Both the position numbers and the translations under genes were made by a program. The notes beneath the pieces are model-generated. The model made no database searches and was not told the DNA's origin. It saw only the letters and a program-made list of their open reading frames with translations. A stretch of 64,000 nt of DNA from Skeletonema tropicum. Lineage: Eukaryota; Bacillariophyta; Thalassiosirophyceae; Thalassiosirales; Thalassiosiraceae. This document shows positions 33,525-43,017 of the stretch, piece by piece (the stretch's first letter is position 1; the number at the start of each line of letters is the position of its first letter). Location of the stretch: the NCBI GenBank assembly GCA_037178625.1, contig CM074128.1, positions 4,650,001 to 4,714,000 of the forward strand, written 5' to 3'.

Positions 33525-34081
33525 ATGGGCAACACAACTAGGAATACTGATGAGAAACGGAGGGCTTACAAAAAGGCAAAGAAACAAAGAAGTAAGCTAA
33601 GAAAAGCCGAGATGAAGCAGGAAATGAGAGAAAATAACAACACTAGAACAGATCAGACATCGAAATCAGAGAAGAAGAAATGGCGTCGCGTCACTGCAGA
33701 AGATGGTGCCAAAAAAGCAGTCGATCGACCACTCGAAACTGGTTACGGTGTGGATGCAATCAACGATTTATTACAAAGGCGGAGCATCGCCAAGGCCGAA
33801 AAGAACTATGGAGTTTCGGACGAGATTACCAAAACGCTGGTACGATTGCAAATTGTGTATGACGATGAGAAGTGGGAGTGGCATACGAGGGCGTGGAAGC
33901 ATCCCAAGGGTATGTGAGTGTGTCCAAGAATCATTTAATACAAACAATCCCAGTCATGAGAAGAAACTATGTGCACATTGGCTTACATCATTTTACATTT
34001 CATAGTATGATGTTGATGGTTGATGATGCAATCAAACTTCCGCACTCGAAACTACGATTTGGCAAAAAGAAACTCATTTAA
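33525..34081 (+). CDS. Small basic protein, two exons, weak CysRS-like C-terminal motif
   Basis: Exon 1 is 33525-33913 and exon 2 is 34006-34081, joined at a strong gtgagt donor and ttttacatttcatag acceptor. Together they give 154 residues with frame preserved and a basic end (LRFGKKKLI). The N-terminal 65 residues are strongly Lys/Arg/Glu-rich and helical. The middle (INDLLQRRSIAKAEKNYG then DEI, L and a final W) resembles the helical segment near the end of cysteinyl-tRNA synthetases (LL..R..AK..KNY..aD.I...L), but the catalytic domain is absent. Function unknown. Without splicing the frame would stop at 33917 after 130 residues. Confidence 0.6.
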
Positions 34082-34095
34082 TTCATACATTTACA

Positions 34096-34310
34096 AGCTA
34101 TTGTACAATCGTCTTGCTTCTTGTAGCTTGCTTGACTCAAGTCTCAGAACACTGGATAATCTTTGCAAGATGATTTTCGACTCAAGATCAAGCAATTCTA
34201 TCTCTTGTGAATTAGGAGTAGCACTTACTTATGGATTGAGGCATCTTATGGCTTCTATCTCTTCACTATCTAAAGCAATTTCCATCGCCTCTTTATGTAT
34301 ACATGTTGGA
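34096..34310 (-). pseudogene. Coding-like relic with an in-frame stop
   Basis: On the minus strand a frame reads MEIALDSEEIEAIRCLNP (ATG at 34285), then TAA, then continues without further stops through SQEIELLDLESKIILQRL to SKLQEARRLYNSL. The heptad-like leucine spacing suggests a short coiled coil. The stop lies next to a gtaagt string, but splicing there does not remove it. Source family unknown. Confidence 0.3.
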
Positions 34311-34799
34311 ACTGTATCGTTGAGTTTGCAGATTTATTCTTCACCTTCTGGGTTGCAGCATCTACCATAAAAGTACTAGCCTCGCTGACGCTCGTCTAGC
34401 CGCTGCGCGGGTTTTCTAAATAAGAGAGGAGGCACCGGCTATCTACTACGATATTGATTGTGTCTACTTATATACATAGCAGTATTCAAATAGTACGTTA
34501 TGTAACACTTTAATAATTATGTAATAAAGGTTGTACATTGCCTTCTACGAATGCTGTGTAGTGATTACTGAGAAACGGTTGGGAGAATATTGATTTATGT
34601 GAGAGGGATTATCTATGAAGAGGTTTAATGTGAACGTGTGGAAACGATTGAAGACAGGTAGGAAGAAATTAGAGCGAGACGTAAATCATTTGGTGAAATA
34701 ATATTTTTTGGGATTTATAATTCTTCACTTTCTCTTTCTGTGAATCCACATATGAATCCGAATTACTTAAAACACATTCTTCCTTTCTGCCTCATCTTC
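34311..34799. other. AT-rich intergenic stretch, nothing recognised
   Basis: No gene, no repeat and no family resemblance could be supported here. Confidence 0.4.
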
Positions 34800-35033
34800 T
34801 TACCTAGTAACGCAAATGTTACGGCGCTTGCTCGGTGGGGCATCTTCATTATCGGTGTCTGCATCCAGTGCTTCACGCTTCACGTTTGAGTCCGATTTGA
34901 CTTCATCGTTCTCGTAGTAGACTTGCTCGCTGACCTCGACCCTGACAATATAAATGTTTTCAAACTGACCACACTTCTTTCCTCTCTTCCATTCACCGAA
35001 TCCGAGTAGGTCCATTTGCCTCTTCCGTGTGTC
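34800..35033 (-). CDS. Possible exon, acidic/basic protein fragment
   Basis: The minus strand is open and coding-like over about 75 codons (MDLLGFGEWKRGKKCGQF, VEVSEQVYYENDEVKSD, DNEDAPPSKRR). It ends either at a TAA (34800-34802) or at an overlapping gtaaga donor. Upstream it runs straight into the G-rich minisatellite, which has replaced or separated any 5' part. PPSKRR may be a nuclear signal. Family not recognised. Confidence 0.35.
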   Translation of the reverse strand, partial: DTRKRQMDLLGFGEWKRGKKCGQFENIYIVRVEVSEQVYYENDEVKSDSNVKREALDADTDNEDAPPSKRRNICVTR

Positions 35034-35315
35034 CCCCCCTGAACAATCAAATCTAAGCCAATCAAAGAAAGAGTCAATCGAAAATTCTAAACACGGGGGG
35101 CAAGGGGGGGTGTCCCCCCTGAACAATCAAATCTAAGCCAATCAAAGAAAGAGTCAATCGAAAATTCTAAACACGGGGGGGGCAAGGGGGGGTGTCCCCC
35201 CCTGAACATTCAAATCTAAGGCAATCAAAGAAAGAGTCAATCGAAAACTCTAAAAACGGGGGGGGGCAAGGGGTCAAATCAAGCCAATCAAAGAAAGAGT
35301 CGATCGAAAATGCCC
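35030..35315. repeat. G-rich minisatellite, about 80-bp unit, 3.5 copies
   Basis: The unit core ctgaacaatcaaatctaag plus caatcaaagaaagagtcaatcg starts at 35039, 35119 and 35202, with a shortened fourth copy from about 35273. Units are joined by cacgggggggcaaggggg followed by gtgtcccccc, so each junction has long G runs next to a C run that can pair with them. The periods (80 and 83 bp) differ only by the lengths of G and C runs. It is followed by a cgac-rich simple repeat at about 35352-35390. Confidence 0.92.
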
Positions 35316-35390
35316 GTGAAGGCCAAAGGACACGCCAAAGGGCCCGGACAGAACGACCGACCGACCGACAGAACGACAGAACGAACGACT

Positions 35391-35848
35391 TAGCTCCTCT
35401 CATTATTTAGATTGTAGGTACTAATCGCCTCACGCACATATGGTACAACCTCTCACAACTTCTCAAGATCATAACCGCTAGGTAGCAAATTTAAATACCG
35501 ACCAAAATACTGTGATGGTATCAGCTTGTACATAGATACTACTGCCTATTTTAAATTCAATTTTTCACCCTTGATCAGTACAGTCATGTGAAAAGATAAA
35601 TGTGTACCTCTTCTCGAAAATAAGTTGTTGTTCATAAGTAATGCCCAGGTCTACTATTCGCCTAAATTTTGATGGGGTGAAATTTCATGAATCTTCACGC
35701 TAGCTGCGCTGACGTGTTCTTCCCATCGTTTGTGCGGGAGAGGTGATCGACATCACCGCCGATGATCACCTCTGCATGTCAAGAAGGAACACCACCGCGA
35801 CCTTGCATTATCTACAGAAATCTAATCAGATCAGATATTCAATCAACC
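35391..35848. promoter_or_regulatory. Upstream region of the plastid metallophosphatase gene
   Basis: AT-rich, with no other gene. It must include the promoter and 5' UTR of the gene starting at 35849. A gggtgaaatttcat string near 35676 resembles the hAT ends, but no paired end or target-site duplication is visible. Confidence 0.4.
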
Positions 35849-37750
35849 ATGAAGTTGGTATCCGCTGTCATCCTCATCGGCCAAGCCGCCGCATTCGCCC
35901 CCTCGGCCGGCAGCCGCACTTCCCTCCGACCAGTCACTCATCTTAATGCCGGAGATGAATTCGTAGTTGGAGTATTGGGAGATTTGCACATTGACCCCCG
36001 TAAAATGGAAGATTATGAAACGGGTAAGAGTCACTTCATGCCAATCTTCGAAGAGGCCAAGGGAACACATGGAAATGTCGCATTGGTCTCTCTTGGAGAT
36101 TTGGGCGAGTCTAAAAACTGCGACCACAACCCCGAATCCGATAGTGAACTCTTCGCTGGTACCACCATGTGCCATGAAATGGCTGCTGAATTCCTCGGCT
36201 CCATGGGTGTCCCCTACGAAGTTGTTGGTGGGAACCACGACCTTGAGGGACTTGACGAGTTTGAGACTGACAAGGAGAACCTTGAGGTATACCTCCGCGC
36301 ACACAACAAGGAAACTCCTCAATTCTGCCGTCAGGTTGCCGATAAGACACTTCTTGTGGGTATGGGCTCCACTCTCTTCCGTGATGCGAAATTCACTTCT
36401 CATGAGGTTACTATTGACCAAGCGCAAATTGACTGGTTTGAGAACCTTGTTCAGACACACAAGGCTGAGGATGGATGGAAGATCTTTGTGTTCACGCATG
36501 CTCCTCCTAATGGATCAGGATTGCGTGTGTTGCAGGAGAATCATGTTGTGAATGGATGCTGCTGGTTGAACCACTCTAATGAGGAGCAATGCCAAAAGTT
36601 CATTAACTTGGTTAGAGAACACAGGTGCATTAAGGTGAGTATGATTGAGTGTAGTATTTGAAATACATGAGCGCACTCAAAATTAACACGTGATGTGTAT
36701 TATTTTGTTGATATTTCAGGCCTGGTTTTCTGGACATTTCCACTTGGGACAAGACTACCAAGACAGTATCACCTTCCCCACCATCGACCCTAAGGATGGA
36801 CCCTACCCCAACCGTGGATCATGCGTCTTCGCCCAAACCTCTGTCATGCGCGCTGGAACCTCCCGTGATGGACGTCAGCAATCTCGTCTCATCCGTGGTA
36901 ACAAGGATGGATTCGAGATCTGCACCGTTGACCACCAAAAGGATGGCAAGATTCGTGTCGATGCTACAATTACTTACCGTGGTGATACCAATGAAGTTGG
37001 TGTGTACGCGCATGAAGATGAGGCTTATGATCATGACAAATATTTCAAGGTTTACCAACCCTGTGCTGGAGATAAGTTGCACCCCCCGGATGATGGTTTC
37101 AAGAGATATGATGTTGATGGAAACATTCCTCGTAAGTCAATTCAACCAACGACATATTCGGTGAACACTCGTTTTCCTAGTGTTTCTCATCTTTTTGATT
37201 ACTTTTCTCTGCAGCATTTGATGTCGATCAGGATACTGTTGCTTGGTGGTACATGTCTTGCGGTCGTGCTCTTGGTATGCTTAACGGAAACCTCATTGAA
37301 TACGATTCATCCACCCTTGCTCCTCTCGGACTTGTTGTCGGTGCTGACGAACTTGTTGGAAAGAAGGTTGGTGTTATCAACTCTGGACTTGATGCCGATA
37401 CTTGTATCATGATGATGGATGAGGAAGAAGGTATGGAAGGAGCCGACTGCGCTGCCATGGCTGGTGATTTGCGTGAACAGGCTGTTGTCATGTTGGACAA
37501 GAGTGGTCTGGTGACAGTTGTGCAACCCAACGAAGATGGATCTTACTGGCGTAAGATTGTGAGGAATAAGATGGTCCGTATGAAGGAAGTCCGACGTGTG
37601 AAGGCTGCCAAGATGTGGGCTGCCGAATTGATGAACTTAGAAGATGAAGGCGAGGCTAACGTTGTGAGCTCATGGGGACCTTACATGACAACTAGTGGAA
37701 CTGCGAAGAAGACGGCTGTGCCTGGATTGACTGCCAAGAGCACCCTTTAA
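35849..37750 (+). CDS. Plastid-targeted calcineurin-like metallophosphoesterase, three exons
   Basis: Exons 35849-36634, 36720-37131 and 37215-37750 join at gtgagt/ttcag and gtaagt/tgcag into 577 residues with frame preserved. The N terminus is a signal peptide ending AAAFAP (13-18), the classic diatom plastid signature, then a Ser/Arg-rich transit peptide. The metal-binding set is complete: GDLH (44-47), GDLG (83-86), GNHD (128-131), THAP (216-219) and GHFH (267-270). The last one is the first thing encoded after intron 1. The C-terminal 250 residues carry no motif I recognise. The family hydrolyses phosphoesters; substrate here unknown. Complex plastid placement is inferred from the presequence. 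Confidence 0.9.
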
Positions 37751-38281
37751 GTGAGATTTTTCTACATGTTCGGGATGTGACGGCTACTGTATGGCTCTTT
37801 TTGGAGTTGCATAAACAATAGAATAGGTTTATTTCCTTAGAATGAATTTAAATTTAAACATGTCCAGGTTGGAAGAGATCGTAAATGCGTGATGCACATC
37901 TAAATCTGTCTAAGAGGAGAAAGATTGAGTGAACGTACCCAGTGCACTAGAGAGGACCCGGAAAATTAACATCCAGACCTCTTTCACATTTGCTTTGATC
38001 ATTGCAGCAAAGTATCACTCAAAGTGTGCAGTAGTGGTTGTAATCAAAACCGATTTGTACTTATGCCAGTAAGAAGTAAGAAGTTAATTAATAATAAGTC
38101 AATCAGATTAAAGCTTAAAGCTTTGTTAGAAAATTACTCTCTATAATCTAGACAAGTACACATCACTTTTGTGTTTCTTAGGCTCCTGGAAACCGCAATG
38201 GTAGTCATACCATCATCCAAGAAGCCTCAGTGAGGCTTCCTGGGGAATTTGGTCATTTTTGACACAACTCACTCAATCATA
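37751..38281. other. Intergenic region with two adjacent hairpins
   Basis: atggta-gtca-taccat at 38199-38214 and aagcctca-g-tgaggctt at 38222-38238 are perfect inverted repeats close together, just beyond the 3' end of the minus-strand retroelement. They may be part of its 3' untranslated end. The rest holds only the 3' region of the metallophosphatase gene. Confidence 0.55.
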
Positions 38282-41103
38282 TTATGATCGTCGTCGTCTA
38301 CGTCGAAAACGAATACTACCTTCTGAGTCCCTGCGAGGTGGAAAGTATGATGTGATATAGTGTCGAGATCGAAGCACTGGAGCTGGAGAAGATTCCTCAC
38401 GACTGCTATCGGACTCTACTCGAGAGGAGGAGCCATCTCCATCATCATTATCATCACCGTTGTCATCCAATCCAACATCGATATCTGTTTCGTCTGCATT
38501 GGTGGAATAGGCGTCTGAAGCAGAAGTATTCGACCGCCGTCTGATTCGCAAGTTGGGGAGCCGTGCACGCCGACTTCGTCTAGCACGATGTACCCTACGA
38601 GCGACAATAGCTGATTCCATACCAGCGATCCATCTTTCCTGATCTATAGTTGGTCCGTCAGCCAATTGAGCAAAGTTAATGTGCAAAAGGCTCCTATCCT
38701 CAGGCAGGAGCTCATCTTCATCGGTGTTGAGTAGTTGGGTGACTTTCTGAAGAATTTGTTTGTGTTGAGGAAGGGATCTACCATCTGCTTTGTAATGCAC
38801 TGTACAATTACGATAAAGCCATTGTTGATGTGTCAGAAGAAGAAGCTGTCGCATAAGTCCACTGGCCCAAGTCGAAGGTTGAACGAAAGTATGAATTGTG
38901 GATAGATACTGTGCTTGTAGGTGAACCAGACGCCTACTGATGCGACCCTCCACGAAATTATCCCATCCAAGGGTGTCGTGTATTTCTGCAAATTCAATAT
39001 GCTCAGGGTGTCCATCGATAACATCGTACATGTCCAATTCACCGTGTCCAAGGAGATACTCTTCAATAAAATGTTGTAAGTAAGGATCCGTATCGTTATC
39101 TTCCATCCAGTCGCTGAGGTCCTCCACTGCTGCTCGAAGGCTCGCTAGACGACCCGGATCACTACATCTTGTAATGTGTGAGGTACTTTCATTGAGACGG
39201 CCACAGCTGGGGCAGATATTCTGAACAGAGCTATCCATCTTCGAGAGTTGTCTGTTGGTACCACAAAAGTGTGATACATGTTTCGCTATCCAGCCAGTAA
39301 ACATGGGAGGGAAATTCTTCACTGCTTTGTCCATACCTTCCCAGAAAATCAGATCAAAATGTTGGGATGACACTATATCTCGGGATTCAAAGAGATGTTT
39401 AGCGGAGGTATATCCGTGCCAGTCGTAAATTGCTGCTATCGGAGAGCCACTAATTTTTCCAAACCCATTATATGCCCGAACATGCTCAAATGGAAAGGGG
39501 GATGTAATGAAAGTGTTGGTTTCCAAGGCGTGAAGCAGGCTTGCTTTGCAAGTCTATCCATCTCGATATTCCAGATCTCTTGACGTGTGTAGGTCGAAAC
39601 ATGCCGATAGTCATCCACGTGAGATTCCACTTTTTCAAAGGAGATGGGGAATGGAATTCCTCGGAGATATTTCTTGAAGAGAGAGAGGACATCTGCTTGA
39701 GTCTGATTTTCCACAAGATCCAAATGCGGTTTATTACCATGATGAATGACGCCGGAGTTGTCAAACCAAAGCTTCACTGGAGATACTATTTCGCTATTTG
39801 CTGGAAGCAACGTAGAAGCAGCCCGAAGGAGCAATGCTAGTGCCATTCCCCCAAAGATTTCTCCCCGATAGTTTCCTGCGAATGGAGATTCCTCTGCCCA
39901 CGTGCCAACCATTTTCCGGTTAGAAACAGTGCATATTAACATAAAGGCCGCAGAGCAAACGTCAGTGCTGATATCCTTCATGAATGAACCGTCTACGGCA
40001 CCTTCCACGGTGCCTTGCATGAGTGCCTCTATTAGCCATGAGCCATCACCGTCTATTTGCAGATCTTCCCATAGACTGTTGTTTCCCCATGACTGCAATA
40101 CGGCCAAGATGGAAGATGGAGTCGGAGGAGGTGGTGGAAGATAAGTAGAGCAAATAAGGCTAACCGTAGTCTCATCCACGATACGCACACTCGCTGCGTG
40201 AGTAAGATTGTTGGGTCGGAGGTGGGAGCTATAATGCCAAATGAACTGAGGACGTCGTGCTGTACCCCCATCCGACGGAATAAAATGATCATACGCACGT
40301 ATATTTCCATCTTCGTTCCAATTGTACCTCACAATGAGATTATCCTGCTCGTTCCAAAACCAATCAATATTGGGGTCCAGGCAACGTAGAAAACCAAGGC
40401 TGGTAGGAAGGCGATATGTAGGTGAAGTCAATGTTCGAATTGCAGTTCTCCACAGATTGACATCGGCTCCAGTAGGTTTCTCAAATGGATACGTTTTCTT
40501 TCTGGAGAAGCCTTCCGATCCATCAAGAAGTAGAACATTCACCTTTTGCCCATCACAAAGAAGTAATTCGGAGAGAAAAAAGATGCATTTTCTCTTCCGA
40601 ACTCGATTGAGGCGGACGAGTTGCTGTTTCGAAAAGTGGTTGGATTCTATGAACCATCGCATGACAGATTTGTCACCCAATCGAAATGGTTGAAAGGTGA
40701 TAGTTTTGTCCAAATCAAGACGAATTCCGAAATGTGCCAGCAATTCCCACAGATCCTTCCACCAAGATGATGATTCAACAAGATAGCCATAACGTTCAAA
40801 GGAGTACTGGAAGGGATTCCCATCGAGGCCCAGATCAATGCTAAACGCTTCAAAAGAATAGAGCAGGAGTTGGCCTTCTAAACCTGAGTCACCCCAGTAT
40901 CGTTGAATCCAAAAGATTTTCAAGCCAAGGCGCTCAACATTAACATCAAAGATACCCAGACCTTGGTATTTCACTGGGAGGTGCCGAAATTCAGTACGAA
41001 TGTTTCGATTCACTCGTAGATATGGAAGTGCTTGGAAGAATACTTTTGACAGTGCTTTATCGACAACCTTCGGAGCAATCAGATTAGAAGATATCTTCGA
41101 CAT
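38282..41103 (-). mobile_element. 5'-truncated non-LTR-type retroelement: reverse transcriptase tail, RNase H, Cys/His motif
   Basis: Two overlapping frames, 41103-39436 (555 codons) and 39526-38282 (up to 414 codons), encode one degraded product with a one-base shift near 39500. The start resembles the thumb and post-RT region of algal retroelements (EFRHLPVKYQGLGIFD). An RNase H-like domain follows, with its acidic residues in AVDGSF, YRGEIFG, WFDNSG and EMDRLAKQ. The second frame has a CPSCGRLNESTSHITRC Cys/His motif and a very basic and acidic tail. The catalytic palm of the reverse transcriptase is missing, consistent with 5' truncation. No target-site duplication was identified. Not active. 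Confidence 0.75.
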
Positions 41104-41149
41104 AAATTGTCAAGAAGTTTCTTAGATCAGCGAAGACAATGTATCATCG

Positions 41150-41480
41150 CTTCAATGCCAATGTGCTTGTATTATCGTGACAAAGTATAATGGGCCACTA
41201 GAAGCGCTTCATGTCCAAATTGCTGCCGGCCATCTCACACTGGACCTCTCATGTCAGCTTCGGGCTGTAGCATCGCTTCTATGAAAACAATCCATCTGAG
41301 CAACGCCTATGTGCTTATAAAGTATTGGGCCACTAAAAGCGGCTCATTCCCAAATTGACGACGATAGATGATACGATGTTGTCGAATGTAACACTGCAGG
41401 CCAGCTCCAGCTCACACTGGACCTCTCACTCTCAGTTCGGTTACGAGACTGAAAGTAGCCTCTCATCTTCTATAGCTGCC
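41150..41480. repeat. Two degenerate satellite units related to the 185-bp array
   Basis: gggccacta(g/a)aagcg occurs at 41192 and 41327, and cactggacctctca at 41238 and 41415. The order of tgtagcatcgc, tataatgggccacta and agcggctca matches the array at 1078-1750 (tgcagcatcgc, tataatgaaccacta, agcggctca). This is a small, decayed outlier of the same family, directly abutting the truncated retroelement. Confidence 0.7.
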
Positions 41481-41680
41481 AACGCAGCACTATAGCAAGT
41501 AGAACACCAAAATCACAGCATAAAATGATTGGAGGCATTATACAGACTAGAATATAAATCTAATAAAACAACAGTGTGTATTCATACAAAGACGTATTCG
41601 TTCAGCAAATAATAGAATAAAGACTTCCCATTTCGCTTTCTTTTCACCAACATCAACATATTCTCACGCAGCTGTCGACT

Positions 41681-42730
41681 CTATTCTGCAAAATGAGCAT
41701 TGATCCTCTCTGCAAAGTAGTCACCCGCAGTAATAGCTTCATCGGTCGTATTCTCAATCAATGCTGACTTATCCGCCTGTAGAAAGAAGGCAACCGAGTA
41801 CCTCGACTTTGCACATTCCTCAATCGTCTTGGGCATTCGTACTCGATGCATATTTGAATAGAGCTTACAATCTGACCAACGTTTGAGCATATCACCAATG
41901 TTGACAGTAATACCACTCTCTACTGGTGGAACCTCGACCCAAGAAGATGCAGAGGTATCATTATTATTGACGCCTTCGTCAACTGTTGTACGTCGGCGAC
42001 ATTCTAAGCCATCCTCGCCCACTCGTTGAAACAGTAAAGTAAGACTCCCCCAATCAGTATGTGCACCGCATCTCCAACGAATAGTGTTTGTGTCATTACT
42101 GTCAGCATTATTGCTCTGAGTTATTGATTCCTCAGTAGCATTATCGGCATTTTTTACAACAGTAGTTGGAGGATAATGAAGAAGTCGTAATGTGCATTGC
42201 CCATCCTCACCCCAAATATGATGTGCATTTGGCAACGTCCCACGTTCTACATGAGGACATGCTCTGCTTTCCAATAACGATAATACTCGACACGCCAATG
42301 CATGTGCATTTGAAATCATATCCATGACAACCTCTTGAAAACCGGGCTGTTGTGCATCATCATCATCAATATCATCTGGCCATAGATTGTCCATACACCC
42401 CTCCCTCGCAGTCACCTGAAACGTCTCCTTCAAATCCACCACATTTGTACTTGGAGGCTTTTGCGTCATGAATTCATACCCTGAATTCTTGGGAACATCA
42501 AATGGATATCGATGTTTAATCTTCGAATCTAAACGGAAGAATCGTTCCGAGAGGGAGAATAATGTGTCAATCTGATGTTGTGGTATGGAATGATTAATTA
42601 GTGTGAAGAAACCGACGTTGTGTGCGGCGTTCCAGAGTTGGATGGCGATTTCTTCGTTGTTTGGGTTGGAGAGGTCAATGATGGGGATGTCCATTGCTGA
42701 CACTGCGGTGTCGTTCTGTGAAGCCATCAT
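41681..42730 (-). CDS. 2-oxoglutarate/Fe(II)-dependent oxygenase, IPNS-like
   Basis: 349 residues, single exon. The N-terminal DIOX_N part begins IPIIDLSNPNNEE and includes GFFTLINHSIP. The double-stranded beta-helix core has the iron ligands HTD in CGAHTDWGSLTLL (about 222-224) and the distal His in SNMHRV (about 293). The 2-oxoglutarate-binding Arg and Ser are in SRYSVAFF. INIGD-like TVNIGDMLKRWS is also present. An Asn/Asp-rich insert of about 30 residues precedes the HTD strand. The family includes isopenicillin N synthase and gibberellin-type oxidases; fungal and algal members act on many small molecules. Substrate unknown. Confidence 0.92.
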   Translation of the reverse strand: MMASQNDTAVSAMDIPIIDLSNPNNEEIAIQLWNAAHNVGFFTLINHSIPQHQIDTLFSLSERFFRLDSKIKHRYPFDVPKNSGYEFMTQKPPSTNVVDLKETFQVTAREGCMDNLWPDDIDDDDAQQPGFQEVVMDMISNAHALACRVLSLLESRACPHVERGTLPNAHHIWGEDGQCTLRLLHYPPTTVVKNADNATEESITQSNNADSNDTNTIRWRCGAHTDWGSLTLLFQRVGEDGLECRRRTTVDEGVNNNDTSASSWVEVPPVESGITVNIGDMLKRWSDCKLYSNMHRVRMPKTIEECAKSRYSVAFFLQADKSALIENTTDEAITAGDYFAERINAHFAE

Positions 42731-43017
42731 AAATAATGATATAATTATGGTCTCTTATCGATGCGGGTGTTCATATGTAGATGATGTGACGCACTTTTAT
42801 CTAGTAAAAAAGGCACAACACAATCGCCCAATCAGGACTTGCCACTGAACTAGAGATACCTAGACTGCACTCCTCTTATTACCTAAAATGGGCAAGTTCA
42901 GATCCAGCTTGCCCAGTAAACAGCTCCTGAATACCATCCTAAACTAATCACTTATTTATCTTTTAAAAAAAAAAAAAAAAATGCAATGGAATAATCATTT
43001 ATTGTAATCATTTATGC
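42731..43017. other. Upstream region of the oxygenase gene
   Basis: Contains an A17 homopolymer (42965-42981) and the left flank of the hAT insertion. No gene. Confidence 0.5.
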
